NCBI GenBank assembly: GCA_934569425.1
Contig: CAKTKM010000089.1
Span: forward strand, 1-6,032
Origin: an uncultured Oscillospiraceae bacterium
Lineage (GTDB): Bacteria > Bacillota > Clostridia > Oscillospirales > Oscillospiraceae
DNA: 6,032 bases
Direction: 5' to 3'
The translations under genes and the position numbers were made by a program. Shown here one piece after another: positions 1-6,032 of the stretch. The notes under the pieces were generated by a model, which had not been told where the DNA came from, searched no databases, and saw only the letters and a list, made by a program, of their open reading frames with translations. Numbering within the stretch: position 1 is the first letter of the stretch; every line of letters starts with the position of its first letter.

Positions 1-1213
1 AGCGCCAGCAGTGGGGGTAGCTGTGGACGATGTCCTCGCTGGCGAACAGGGAGCCGTTGTCCTTCATATCCTGCAGAATGACGGGGTTGGACTCGTCCGT
101 GGTCATGCCCTCATATTTACCGGCATAGGCGGTGTGCTTGCCCTGGTCGTCCACAGGCACCACCATGTCCATGCCGTAGCGCTTGCAGGTCTGATAGTCG
201 TCGGCGCCGAAGCCGGGGGCGGTGTGGACGCAGCCGGTACCGGAGTCCATGGTGACGTAATCCGCCAGCACCAGGCGGGAGGTCTTGGGCAAGAAGGGAT
301 GGTCGGCCAGCATGTTCTCAAAGAAGGAGCCGGGATGGGTCTCCACGGTCTCGTAATGCTCCACGCCGCCGATCTTCATGACCTTTTCGATCAGCGCCTC
401 GGCCACGATATACATTTCGCCGTTATCGCTGTTGCGGACGACGGCGTAGCTCTCGTCGGGATGCAGGGCAATGGCAAGGTTGCCGGGCAGCGTCCAGACC
501 GTCGTCGTCCAGATGACGAAGTACAGCTTGCTGTGATCCAGATTGCCCATCTTGCCCAGATCATCGTGCATGGGGAACTTCACATACACGGTGGTGCAGG
601 GATCGTCCTTGTACTCGATCTCGGCCTCGGCCAGCGCGGTCTCGTCATTGGGACACCAGTACACGGGCTTGAGCCCCTTATAGATGTGGCCGTTCTGGTA
701 CATCTTGCCGAACACGCGAACCTCCTGTGCCTCGAAGCCGGGATCCATGGTCTTGTAGGGATGCTCCCAGTCGCCCACCACGCCCATTCGCTTGAAGCCC
801 TCACGCTGGACGTCGATATAGTGGTCGGCAAACTCATGGCAGGCGGTGCGGAAATCCGCAACGCTCATGGCCTTGTGATTCAGCTTATTCTGCTTGATGA
901 TGGCAGACTCGATAGGCATACCATGGTTGTCCCAGCCGGGGATATAGGGGGTGTAATAGCCCCGCATGGCGTACATACGGGTGATGAAGTCCTTCAGGGA
1001 CTTGTTCAGGGCATGACCCATGTGCAGCGAACCGTTGGAGAAGGGAGGGCCGTCGTGGAGCGAGAACAGCGGCTTGCCCTCGTTCTTCTTCAGCAGCTCG
1101 TTGTAAAGGTCGATCTCCTCCCAGTGCTTGAGCATATCCGGCTCGCGCTTGGGCAGGCCGGCGCGCATGGGAAAGCCGCTCTTGGGCATGTTCAGCGTCT
1201 TTTTGTATTCCAT
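1..1213 (-). CDS. ileS: Isoleucyl-tRNA synthetase, N-terminal 404 residues (cut by window edge)
   Basis: IleRS attaches isoleucine to tRNA-Ile in the cytoplasm and hydrolyses mischarged valine. The reading frame begins MEYKKTLNMPK and carries the class I HIGH signature as HMGH (residues 64-67, inside GPPFSNGSLHMGHALNK), followed by PYIPGWDNHGMPIE (about 89-102). The CP1 editing domain is visible from its threonine-rich motif WTTTVWTLPGN (235-245) and GTGCVHTAPGFGADD (325-339). The visible part ends in SYPHCWR, just where the chain returns toward the catalytic core, so the KMSKS loop and anticodon-binding domain lie outside the window. The overall pattern resembles the Bacillus-type enzyme, usually a little over 900 residues. 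The ATG at 1213 is chosen because AAGGAG lies a few bases upstream (about 1221-1227) and MEYKKTL is the usual family start. It is preceded by a T-box leader. No frameshift is seen. Confidence 0.97.
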   Translation of the reverse strand, partial: MEYKKTLNMPKSGFPMRAGLPKREPDMLKHWEEIDLYNELLKKNEGKPLFSLHDGPPFSNGSLHMGHALNKSLKDFITRMYAMRGYYTPYIPGWDNHGMPIESAIIKQNKLNHKAMSVADFRTACHEFADHYIDVQREGFKRMGVVGDWEHPYKTMDPGFEAQEVRVFGKMYQNGHIYKGLKPVYWCPNDETALAEAEIEYKDDPCTTVYVKFPMHDDLGKMGNLDHSKLYFVIWTTTVWTLPGNLAIALHPDESYAVVRNSDNGEMYIVAEALIEKVMKIGGVEHYETVETHPGSFFENMLADHPFLPKTSRLVLADYVTMDSGTGCVHTAPGFGADDYQTCKRYGMDMVVPVDDQGKHTAYAGKYEGMTTDESNPVILQDMKDNGSLFASEDIVHSYPHCWR

Positions 1214-1254
1214 GTCTTGTCTCCTTTTTATGTGAAAATATTGAATGGCAACAT

Positions 1255-1292
1255 AAAAAGCGCCCTTGTCTCGTCAAGAGACAAAGGCGCTT
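1255..1292 (-). terminator. Intrinsic terminator of the ileS T-box leader
   Basis: On the minus strand the arms at 1292-1278 and 1272-1258 form a 15-bp stem with one G-U wobble, closed by a 5-nt loop (TTGAC). It runs directly into a T run (1259-1255), about 40 nt before the ileS start codon. This is a strong Rho-independent terminator. The GTCTCT segment on its 5' arm and loop edge is complementary to the GAGAG/AGAGAC bases flanking the T-box motif, as expected for mutually exclusive terminator and antiterminator folds. Confidence 0.93.
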
Positions 1293-1534
1293 GAAAAAAC
1301 GTCTCTGCGGTACCACTCTCGTTGTCACAAAATGTGACCGCTCAGCCCCACCAGCCGTGGGCGCGGGAAGATAACGGCCCGCCGCCGTCCGTGCCTACTG
1401 CTTCTCTGCCTTCAGCCGGATGCTCCGGGGTGATGTCCGCGCCAGACCTGCGTCCGCCTTACACCGAAACGGCGGCTCTCTTTGCGTCAGACTGTGGCGC
1501 TGCGTGTCCCCATCATTGCGTTTGTGCGATGTTA
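1258..1534 (-). promoter_or_regulatory. T-box riboswitch leader, tRNA-Ile responsive
   Basis: The leader senses uncharged tRNA-Ile and lets transcription continue into ileS when the tRNA is not aminoacylated. The T-box motif TGGTACCGCAGAGACG is at 1315-1300. Its UGGU matches the ACCA end expected of a tRNA with A73, which tRNA-Ile has. Stem I can be drawn from GGGG (1511-1508) paired with CCCC (1430-1427), and from GCGCCA paired with TGGCGC higher up, with an AGAGAG bulge and a GGTGTAA apical segment. The internal loop between those helices holds ATC at 1434-1432 followed by A, a good candidate isoleucine specifier. ATGA on the 5' side and GGAG on the 3' side next to the GGGG/CCCC helix fit the K-turn. 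A GCAGTAGGCACGG segment fits stem II. A 6-bp hairpin GTCACA/TGTGAC (1338-1324) fits stem III. The exact fold was drawn by eye; the 5' end is inferred from the promoter. Confidence 0.93.
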
Positions 1535-1540
1535 TTTGTT

Positions 1541-1569
1541 AATATAACCACTTTTCCCCCGTTTGTCAA
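1541..1569 (-). promoter_or_regulatory. Housekeeping sigma promoter of ileS
   Basis: On the minus strand there is a perfect -35 TTGACA (1569-1564), a 17-nt spacer, and -10 TATATT (1546-1541). Initiation would fall near 1534, just upstream of T-box stem I. The -35 begins about 30 nt after the stop codon of the upstream membrane protein gene, with no terminator between them. Read-through from the upstream cluster could therefore also feed the T-box. Confidence 0.88.
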
Positions 1570-1598
1570 TGGCATTTTCACCAAAAGAGGATGGTTTT

Positions 1599-2072
1599 TC
1601 AAATGATCTTCCAATAGGTCAGCAGACCCAGTACGCCCATGCCGGTATAGACCACGCCCATAACGGTCAGCAGAATGGTGACGACGGCGTAGAGGCCGCT
1701 CTTCTTCTGGGTATGCTTGAAGCGGCGGGTGTAGAACAACACAAGGCAGGTGATGCCCAGCAGCAGCGAGGAAATATAGTTCATCACCAGACTGTCCTTA
1801 TAGACGGTAAAGCGCAGCACCAGCGTAACGCCCACCGCCGCAAACAGGGCGATCAGCACGATATTCAGCCACAGCGGCAGCTTGACCCGCTCCTGCTTGT
1901 TGACCTTTTCCGCCAGCTTGCCGGCCATGTAGCTGCCGGCGGTATAGCCGCCGTAGTTGCTGTTCTTCTTTTTGGAATGGTTGTTCTTGTTGGGATTGCC
2001 CTTCGCCTTGCGGATCTCCTCCTCGCGGTTGGCATACTGGTTGATCTGAGAATAGACCTTGTTCTTTGCCAT
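1599..2072 (-). CDS. Small membrane protein of unknown function, three predicted membrane segments
   Basis: I do not recognise this 157-residue protein. The first 65 or so residues are hydrophilic, charged and asparagine/lysine-rich, with a basic run NHSKKKNSN (31-39) and a Gly/Tyr stretch (40-49). Three hydrophobic segments follow at about 66-88, 95-115 and 127-153, separated by basic loops (RRFKHTQKK at 116-124). The charge pattern suggests the long N-terminus and the TM2-TM3 loop are cytoplasmic. There is no signal peptide or catalytic motif. The ATG at 2072 is supported by AAGGAG at 2088-2083. That site overlaps the stop codon of the CinA gene, which sits only 14 nt upstream, so the two are probably cotranscribed. 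No dedicated terminator follows; the ileS promoter starts about 30 nt downstream. It is probably a real gene because of the coherent hydrophobic pattern, good ribosome binding site and tight operon spacing. Confidence 0.82.
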   Translation of the reverse strand: MAKNKVYSQINQYANREEEIRKAKGNPNKNNHSKKKNSNYGGYTAGSYMAGKLAEKVNKQERVKLPLWLNIVLIALFAAVGVTLVLRFTVYKDSLVMNYISSLLLGITCLVLFYTRRFKHTQKKSGLYAVVTILLTVMGVVYTGMGVLGLLTYWKII

Positions 2073-2086
2073 GGTGCGTTGTCTCC

Positions 2087-2563
2087 TTACTTTTCAATAT
2101 AGGTCAGCAGCAGCTTCAGCAGCGCATCGGCGGCAGCGGTACGGATGGCTGTCCGGTCGCCGGAGAGGTGCAGCAGCCGCGCAATGGTTCCACCCTTCGC
2201 GGACAGGGCGATATAAACGGTACCCACCGCATGTCCCGCGTCATCCTTATCGGGGCCGGCCACGCCGGTGACAGAAAGGCCGATGTCCGCCCCCGTCAGG
2301 GTGCGGACACCCTCCGCCATGGCTCGTGCCGTCGACTCGGAGACGGCGCTGTAAGTTTCCAGCGTGTCGTGAGGCACGCCCAGCACCCGTTCCTTGACGC
2401 CGTTGGTATAGCTCACCACACCCCCAAGAAACACGGCCGACGCACCAGCTACGTCCGTCAGGCGTTTGGCGGCCAGACCGCCGGTACAGCTCTCTGCGGT
2501 GGAGAGGGTCAGGCCGCGCGCTTTCAGCGCGGCGATGGCCTGCTGTTCCCATGTCCCGCTCAT
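2087..2563 (-). CDS. pncC: CinA C-terminal-domain protein, predicted nicotinamide-nucleotide (NMN) amidohydrolase
   Basis: PncC/CinA_C proteins hydrolyse NMN to nicotinic acid mononucleotide and ammonia in the cytoplasm, recycling the NMN released by NAD-dependent DNA ligase. The 158 residues are only the C-terminal domain. The signature TAESCTGG (22-29, with serine 25), GGVVSYTN (47-54), SVTGVAGP (97-104) and GTVYIAL (about 114-120) are all present. The N-terminal MoaB/MogA-like (COG1058) domain of full CinA is absent, and nothing upstream encodes it because thiI ends 1 nt before this start. The ATG at 2563 follows the thiI stop codon with a single base between and no strong ribosome binding site, so translation is probably coupled to thiI. 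The stop codon overlaps the ribosome binding site of the next gene. Family assignment is firm; the enzyme activity is inferred from the family. Confidence 0.93.
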   Translation of the reverse strand: MSGTWEQQAIAALKARGLTLSTAESCTGGLAAKRLTDVAGASAVFLGGVVSYTNGVKERVLGVPHDTLETYSAVSESTARAMAEGVRTLTGADIGLSVTGVAGPDKDDAGHAVGTVYIALSAKGGTIARLLHLSGDRTAIRTAAADALLKLLLTYIEK

Positions 2564-2564
2564 C

Positions 2565-3743
2565 TTACAGTTTGGGGTACAGCCGGATCATCTCACGGCC
2601 TGCCAGCGCCTTGTCACACAGGGCATCTACATCCAGCGCCGCCTCATACTCCTGCACCTCGTTCAGATCCGGCTTTGTCTTGGGGTGGCGGGGGGTAAAC
2701 ACAGTGCAGCAGTCCTCATAGGGCAGGATGGAGGTTTCAAAGGTTCCCACATGGCGGGCAATACGGACGATCTCCTCCTTGTCCATGCCGATCAGGGGAC
2801 GCAGCACCGGCAGCGTGGCCACATCGTCGCTGACCACCAGTGCCTGAATGGTCTGGCTGGCCACCTGCCCAAGGCTCTCGCCGGTGACGATGGCCTTGCA
2901 GGCCAGCTCGTGTGCCAGCCGGTCGCCCAGCCGCATCATGAAACGGCGCATGATCAGAGTAAAATGATCCTCGGGACACTTGCGGCGGATCTCCTCCTGA
3001 ATTTCGGTAAAGGGGACTACATGGACGGTAAGCCGCCCGCACCAGTCGGTCAGCTCCTGCGCCAGCTGCAGCACCTTCTCCCGCGCCTGCTGGCTGGTAT
3101 AGGGTGGGGACGCGAAATGCAGCAGCTCCAGCTGGACGCCGCGCTTGGCGATCATATAGCTGGATACGGGACTGTCGATGCCGCCGGACAGCAGGCTGAC
3201 GGCGTGGCCGCCCATACCGATGGGCAGGCCGCCGGCGGCGGACTCCGCCGGGCCGTGGACATAGGCCGCATCCTCCCGAACCTCCAGATGCACCGTCAGT
3301 TCGGGGTTGTGGACATCCACGGTCAGGTGGGGGAATGCGTCATGCAGGGCGCCGCCCACCCACTGACTCAACTGGATGCTGCCCATGGGGAAGGATTTAT
3401 CGGAGCGCTTGCTCTCCACCTTGAAGGACTTTACCGCCAGCAGGGCGGGCGCCAGATACTCCCGGGCTGTGGCGAAGATCGCCTCCTTCTCCTTGGCGCA
3501 GGGAACGGCGCGGGCAATGGCGATGATGCCGAACACCTTTTTGCAGGCTGCGTAGGCCGCATCCAGATCGCAGCTCTCCTCCATGGGTTCCACATAGATG
3601 GTGGACTGGCGGGAATATATCTTGAACTTGCCGCAGCGCTGGGTGCGGCGGCGGATGTTGCTCATCAGCTTCATCTCAAAGCTGTGGCGGTTCAGTCCCT
3701 TCAGGACGATCTCGCCCAGCTTGCATAGAATGATCTCGTGCAT
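2565..3743 (-). CDS. thiI: tRNA 4-thiouridine synthase (tRNA sulfurtransferase) ThiI, rhodanese-less form
   Basis: ThiI adenylates U8 of tRNA and transfers sulfur to give 4-thiouridine; in many bacteria it also passes sulfur to ThiS for thiamine synthesis. The 392-residue protein starts MHEIILCKLGEIVLKG, typical of the N-terminal ferredoxin-like domain, then has a THUMP domain (about 60-165) and a PP-loop ATP pyrophosphatase domain with SGGIDSP (186-192). TGESLGQVASQT (287-298) and PYEDCCTVFTPRHPKTKP (341-358) are conserved family motifs, the latter holding the catalytic-domain cysteines 345/346. The protein ends soon after, so the rhodanese domain that carries the persulfide cysteine of E. 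coli ThiI is absent. In Bacillus a dedicated cysteine desulfurase (NifZ) replaces it; none is in this window. The ATG at 3743 has AAGGAG at 3755-3750, 6 nt upstream. It lies 66 nt after comM and 1 nt before the CinA gene. Confidence 0.97.
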   Translation of the reverse strand: MHEIILCKLGEIVLKGLNRHSFEMKLMSNIRRRTQRCGKFKIYSRQSTIYVEPMEESCDLDAAYAACKKVFGIIAIARAVPCAKEKEAIFATAREYLAPALLAVKSFKVESKRSDKSFPMGSIQLSQWVGGALHDAFPHLTVDVHNPELTVHLEVREDAAYVHGPAESAAGGLPIGMGGHAVSLLSGGIDSPVSSYMIAKRGVQLELLHFASPPYTSQQAREKVLQLAQELTDWCGRLTVHVVPFTEIQEEIRRKCPEDHFTLIMRRFMMRLGDRLAHELACKAIVTGESLGQVASQTIQALVVSDDVATLPVLRPLIGMDKEEIVRIARHVGTFETSILPYEDCCTVFTPRHPKTKPDLNEVQEYEAALDVDALCDKALAGREMIRLYPKL

Positions 3744-3809
3744 GGATGTCTCCTTATTATAAATATGTCAGTATCAAAGGCTCCTTTGTGTAAAAGGGAC
3801 TTCGCGTGC
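3744..3809 (-). other. 66-nt gap between comM and thiI
   Basis: This gap is short but structured. On the minus strand it contains CAAAGGAGCCTTTG, a 6-bp inverted repeat around AG whose centre is a Shine-Dalgarno-like AAAGGAG (3786-3780). A TATAAT hexamer (3761-3756) sits immediately before the thiI ribosome binding site. The hexamer has no -35 at the right distance, and it would start RNA inside the ribosome binding site, so a thiI promoter here is doubtful. No terminator is seen, so thiI is probably read through from comM. Confidence 0.4.
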
Positions 3810-5324
3810 TCATTTCAGCAGATTGCTGCTTCTGTACTGTATTGCCTCCGCCAGATGCTGCACCTGAATATGCTCCGCGCCATCCAGATCCGCGATGGTA
3901 CGCGCCATCCGCAGGATACGGTCATGGCTGCGGCCGGTAAGCCCCAGCCGGTCAAAGGCGCCCTGCATGACCTTTTCCCCCGCCGCGTCCAACTGGCAGT
4001 ATTGGCCGATCATGGCGGGGGTCATATAGGCATTGCAGGTAACTGCGGTACCTGCGAAGCGGCACTTCTGCACCTCCCGGGCGGCATTGACCCGCCCGCG
4101 CACCGCGGCGGAGGACTCCGGCTGCTCCTTGCGGCGCATGGCCTCGTACTCCACAGAGGGTACCTCCACATGCATGTCGATGCGATCCAGCAGCGGACCG
4201 GATACCCGGCGCATGTATTGCTCCACCTGCTGCGCGGAGCACCGGCACCGGCCGGAGGGATGGCCGTACCAGCCGCAGCGGCAGGGATTCATGGCGCACA
4301 CCAGCATAAAGCGGCTGGGCAGCGTCAAAGAACCGGTGGCGCGGGTGATGGTGACCTGTCCATCCTCCAAGGGCTGACGCAGGGTCTCCAGCGCGGATTT
4401 ATCGAACTCCGGCAGCTCATCCAGGAACAAAATGCCGTTATGGGCAAGGGAGATCTCACCGGGACGGGGAATACTGCCGCCGCCGGACAACGATACCGGA
4501 GAGGCGGTGTGATGGGGACTGCGGAAGGGTCGACTGTCCACAAGCGGGTGGGCTGGATCGGTCATACCGGCCACGGAATAGATCTCCGTGGTCTGCAGCG
4601 CCTCCGGCCGTGTCATGTCCGGCAGGATGGAAGGAAGCCGCCGTGCCAGCATGGATTTTCCGGAGCCGGGAGAACCGATCAGCAGCACATTGTGACCGCC
4701 GGCGGCGGCGATCTCCAGCGCCCGCTTCACATTCTCCTGCCCCATCACCTCGGAAAAATCCGGAAGGGAACGGACAGCGCCGGACGGCTCCCAGCGGGGC
4801 GCGGGAACAATGACTTCCTGCCCCTTCAGGTGAGACACCAGCTGCCGGACGTCGGACACACCGTAAACGGCAACGCCGTCGGCCAGCGTGGCCTCGGCGG
4901 CGTTGGCGGCGGGAACATACAGCTGCCGGATGCCCTGCCGGGCGGCGAACATAGCCATGGGAAGCACGCCGGTAACAGGACGCACATCGCCGGTCAGGCT
5001 CAGCTCGCCCAAAAACGCGGCATCCTCCGGCAGAGGGCGGATCTCACCGCCGGCGGCCATGATCCCCAGCAGGATCGGCAGGTCGTACACCGTGCCTTCC
5101 TTCCGCACACGGGCAGGGGCAAGGTTTACGGTGATCCGGCTGACTGGGAACTGCGCACCGCAGTTTTTCACCGCGGCGCGGACCCGCTCCCGGGCCTCCT
5201 TTACCGCCGCGTCCGGCAGGCCGACCACATCGAAGGCCGGCAGTCCGCCGGAGAGCATGCACTCCACCGTCACCTCGTATCCGCTGACGCCGCGCAAGCC
5301 CAGTGACCGCACCGTTGTGACCAT
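3810..5324 (-). CDS. comM: YifB/ComM family Mg-chelatase-like AAA+ ATPase
   Basis: ComM is a ring-forming AAA+ helicase shown in Vibrio and Acinetobacter to drive branch migration of incoming DNA during natural transformation. It is widespread also in bacteria not known to be competent. The 504 residues match the usual family length. Residues 1 to about 170 form the Lon-protease-like N-terminal domain (FDVVGLPDAAVKEARERVRAA at 31-51, NLAPARVRKEG at 67-77, GELSLTGDVRPV at 106-117), which usually lacks protease activity in this family. The AAA+ core has Walker A GSPGSGKS (217-224), Walker B ILFLDE (298-303), the RSPHHTAS segment (268-275) and an RID arginine-finger region (381-383). Between them is the family cysteine cluster in MNPCRCG...GRCRCS (C348, C350, C360, C362), a likely metal-binding loop. 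GRSHDRILRMARTIADL (464-480) is the conserved C-terminal sensor-2 helix. The ATG at 5324 has AAAGGAG at 5340-5334, 9 nt upstream. First gene of the cluster; the function in this host is inferred. Confidence 0.96.
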   Translation of the reverse strand: MVTTVRSLGLRGVSGYEVTVECMLSGGLPAFDVVGLPDAAVKEARERVRAAVKNCGAQFPVSRITVNLAPARVRKEGTVYDLPILLGIMAAGGEIRPLPEDAAFLGELSLTGDVRPVTGVLPMAMFAARQGIRQLYVPAANAAEATLADGVAVYGVSDVRQLVSHLKGQEVIVPAPRWEPSGAVRSLPDFSEVMGQENVKRALEIAAAGGHNVLLIGSPGSGKSMLARRLPSILPDMTRPEALQTTEIYSVAGMTDPAHPLVDSRPFRSPHHTASPVSLSGGGSIPRPGEISLAHNGILFLDELPEFDKSALETLRQPLEDGQVTITRATGSLTLPSRFMLVCAMNPCRCGWYGHPSGRCRCSAQQVEQYMRRVSGPLLDRIDMHVEVPSVEYEAMRRKEQPESSAAVRGRVNAAREVQKCRFAGTAVTCNAYMTPAMIGQYCQLDAAGEKVMQGAFDRLGLTGRSHDRILRMARTIADLDGAEHIQVQHLAEAIQYRSSNLLK

Positions 5325-5356
5325 GTTCCCTCGCTCCTTTTCTTTCTATTCAAATT

Positions 5357-5386
5357 ATTTTATCACACATTTGCCGAAAAGGACAA
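5357..5386 (-). promoter_or_regulatory. Candidate promoter of the comM cluster
   Basis: On the minus strand TTGTCC (5386-5381) lies 18 nt before TAAAAT (5362-5357), and the -10 is preceded by TG plus one base, an extended -10. Initiation would fall near 5350, about 25 nt before the comM start codon. The -35 is weak but the extended -10 and the AT-rich setting support it. No better pair was found between 5325 and 5420. Confidence 0.6.
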
Positions 5387-5400
5387 TACCTTTGTCGAAA
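5370..5400. repeat. Pair of 10-bp direct repeats over the comM promoter
   Basis: TTTGCCGAAA (5370-5379) and TTTGTCGAAA (5391-5400) differ at one base and start 21 bp apart, about two helical turns. They flank the candidate comM -35, the left copy lying in the -10/-35 spacer. This placement would suit an operator bound on one face of the DNA, but it could be chance in AT-rich sequence. Confidence 0.4.
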
Positions 5401-5406
5401 TAAGTT

Positions 5407-5420
5407 CCGCTGTTAAGCGG
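5407..5420. repeat. Short dyad in the divergent intergenic region
   Basis: CCGCT-GTTA-AGCGG is a 5-bp inverted repeat with a 4-base centre, a GC-rich island in AT-rich surroundings between the comM and nifJ promoters. There is no T run on either side, so it is not a terminator. It could be an operator; I do not recognise the site. Confidence 0.4.
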
Positions 5421-5487
5421 TATCAAAATTCTTTACAGCAAAAATTGATTTTTAGTTTCCTTTCGAGAAAATTTCATAAAAATGCCG

Positions 5488-5516
5488 TTTACACTGCACT
5501 TTTTTTGTGATATTAT
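5488..5516 (+). promoter_or_regulatory. Promoter of nifJ
   Basis: TTTACA (5488-5493), a 17-nt spacer and TATTAT (5511-5516) form a good housekeeping promoter. The -10 is preceded by TG and one base (5508-5510), an extended -10, and a seven-T run lies in the spacer. Initiation near 5523 gives a leader of about 52 nt. The strong elements fit a highly expressed central-metabolism gene. Confidence 0.82.
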
Positions 5517-5535
5517 CCAGATACGCTGAGTTTTT

Positions 5536-5567
5536 CGCCTCGCAAAAGGCGGAGAGTATGAAGGAGG
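5536..5567 (+). promoter_or_regulatory. nifJ leader hairpin and strong ribosome binding site
   Basis: CGCCT (5536-5540) can pair with AGGCG (5547-5551) around a 6-nt loop, close to the predicted RNA 5' end. It is followed by AAGGAGG (5561-5567), 7 nt before the nifJ ATG. A 5'-proximal hairpin ahead of a consensus ribosome binding site commonly stabilises mRNA, and that is my inference here. There is no T run after it, so it is not an attenuator. Confidence 0.5.
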
Positions 5568-5574
5568 TTCATAA

Positions 5575-6032
<458 letters not shown>

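Noticed and set aside
11..1294. 427-codon open frame on the plus strand opposite ileS
   Set aside because: It is antisense to a clear IleRS, runs into the T-box terminator region, has low-complexity His/Gly/Val/Leu content and matches no family. It arises from GC-rich codon bias in the real gene.
1322..1606. 94-codon plus-strand frame across the T-box region
   Set aside because: The stretch is explained by the riboswitch and promoter on the opposite strand; Pro/Cys-rich nonsense composition.
2466..3728. 420-codon plus-strand frame opposite thiI
   Set aside because: Antisense shadow of a complete ThiI; no ribosome binding site and no recognisable motif.
3756..3761. TATAAT just upstream of thiI
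   Set aside because: No -35 at 16-18 nt, and a start there would place the RNA 5' end in the thiI ribosome binding site.
3738..5306. 522-codon plus-strand frame opposite comM
   Set aside because: Despite its length it mirrors the ComM gene, has a Gly/His/Gln-rich composition and no domain, so it is treated as a shadow.
5505..5510. TTGTGA resembling a half-site for the redox regulator Rex near nifJ
   Set aside because: The matching inverted half is absent, and the sequence is explained by the extended -10 element.

Overview
The window looks like chromosomal DNA from a GC-rich anaerobic Clostridia member, most plausibly Oscillospiraceae/Ruminococcaceae. The reasons are GC-rich coding sequence with sharply AT-rich promoters, strong AAGGAG ribosome binding sites, a T-box leader in front of ileS, a pyruvate:ferredoxin oxidoreductase gene, and a ThiI without a rhodanese domain. 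The taxon is an inference; no marker gene fixes it.

Layout. Positions 1-5324 are a co-directional minus-strand cluster. In transcription order it is comM (5324-3810), thiI (3743-2565), a stand-alone CinA C-terminal domain gene (2563-2087), a small unrecognised membrane protein gene (2072-1599), and then ileS (start at 1213, running off the left edge). thiI, the CinA gene and the membrane protein gene are packed 1-14 nt apart, and no terminator is visible between comM and the membrane protein gene, so these four are probably one transcript. ileS has its own near-consensus promoter (1541-1569) and a leader of about 320 nt containing a T-box riboswitch. The leader carries a candidate AUC specifier, the TGGTACC T-box motif and a strong terminator hairpin. 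Positions 5325-5574 are a divergent AT-rich promoter region. From 5575 nifJ (pyruvate:ferredoxin oxidoreductase) runs rightward off the window.

How the genes work together. There is no single pathway. ComM is a DNA branch-migration ATPase linked to natural transformation. ThiI makes 4-thiouridine in tRNA and can supply sulfur for thiamine. The CinA domain is expected to deamidate NMN for NAD recycling. IleRS charges tRNA-Ile and is controlled by uncharged tRNA-Ile. NifJ converts pyruvate to acetyl-CoA and reduced ferredoxin in central anaerobic metabolism.

I found no mobile element, CRISPR array, tRNA/rRNA gene or convincing novel system. The least explained items are the small membrane protein, a 21-bp-spaced direct repeat over the comM promoter, a small dyad in the divergent region, and the 66-nt comM-thiI gap. 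The many long antisense reading frames are shadows of GC-rich genes.
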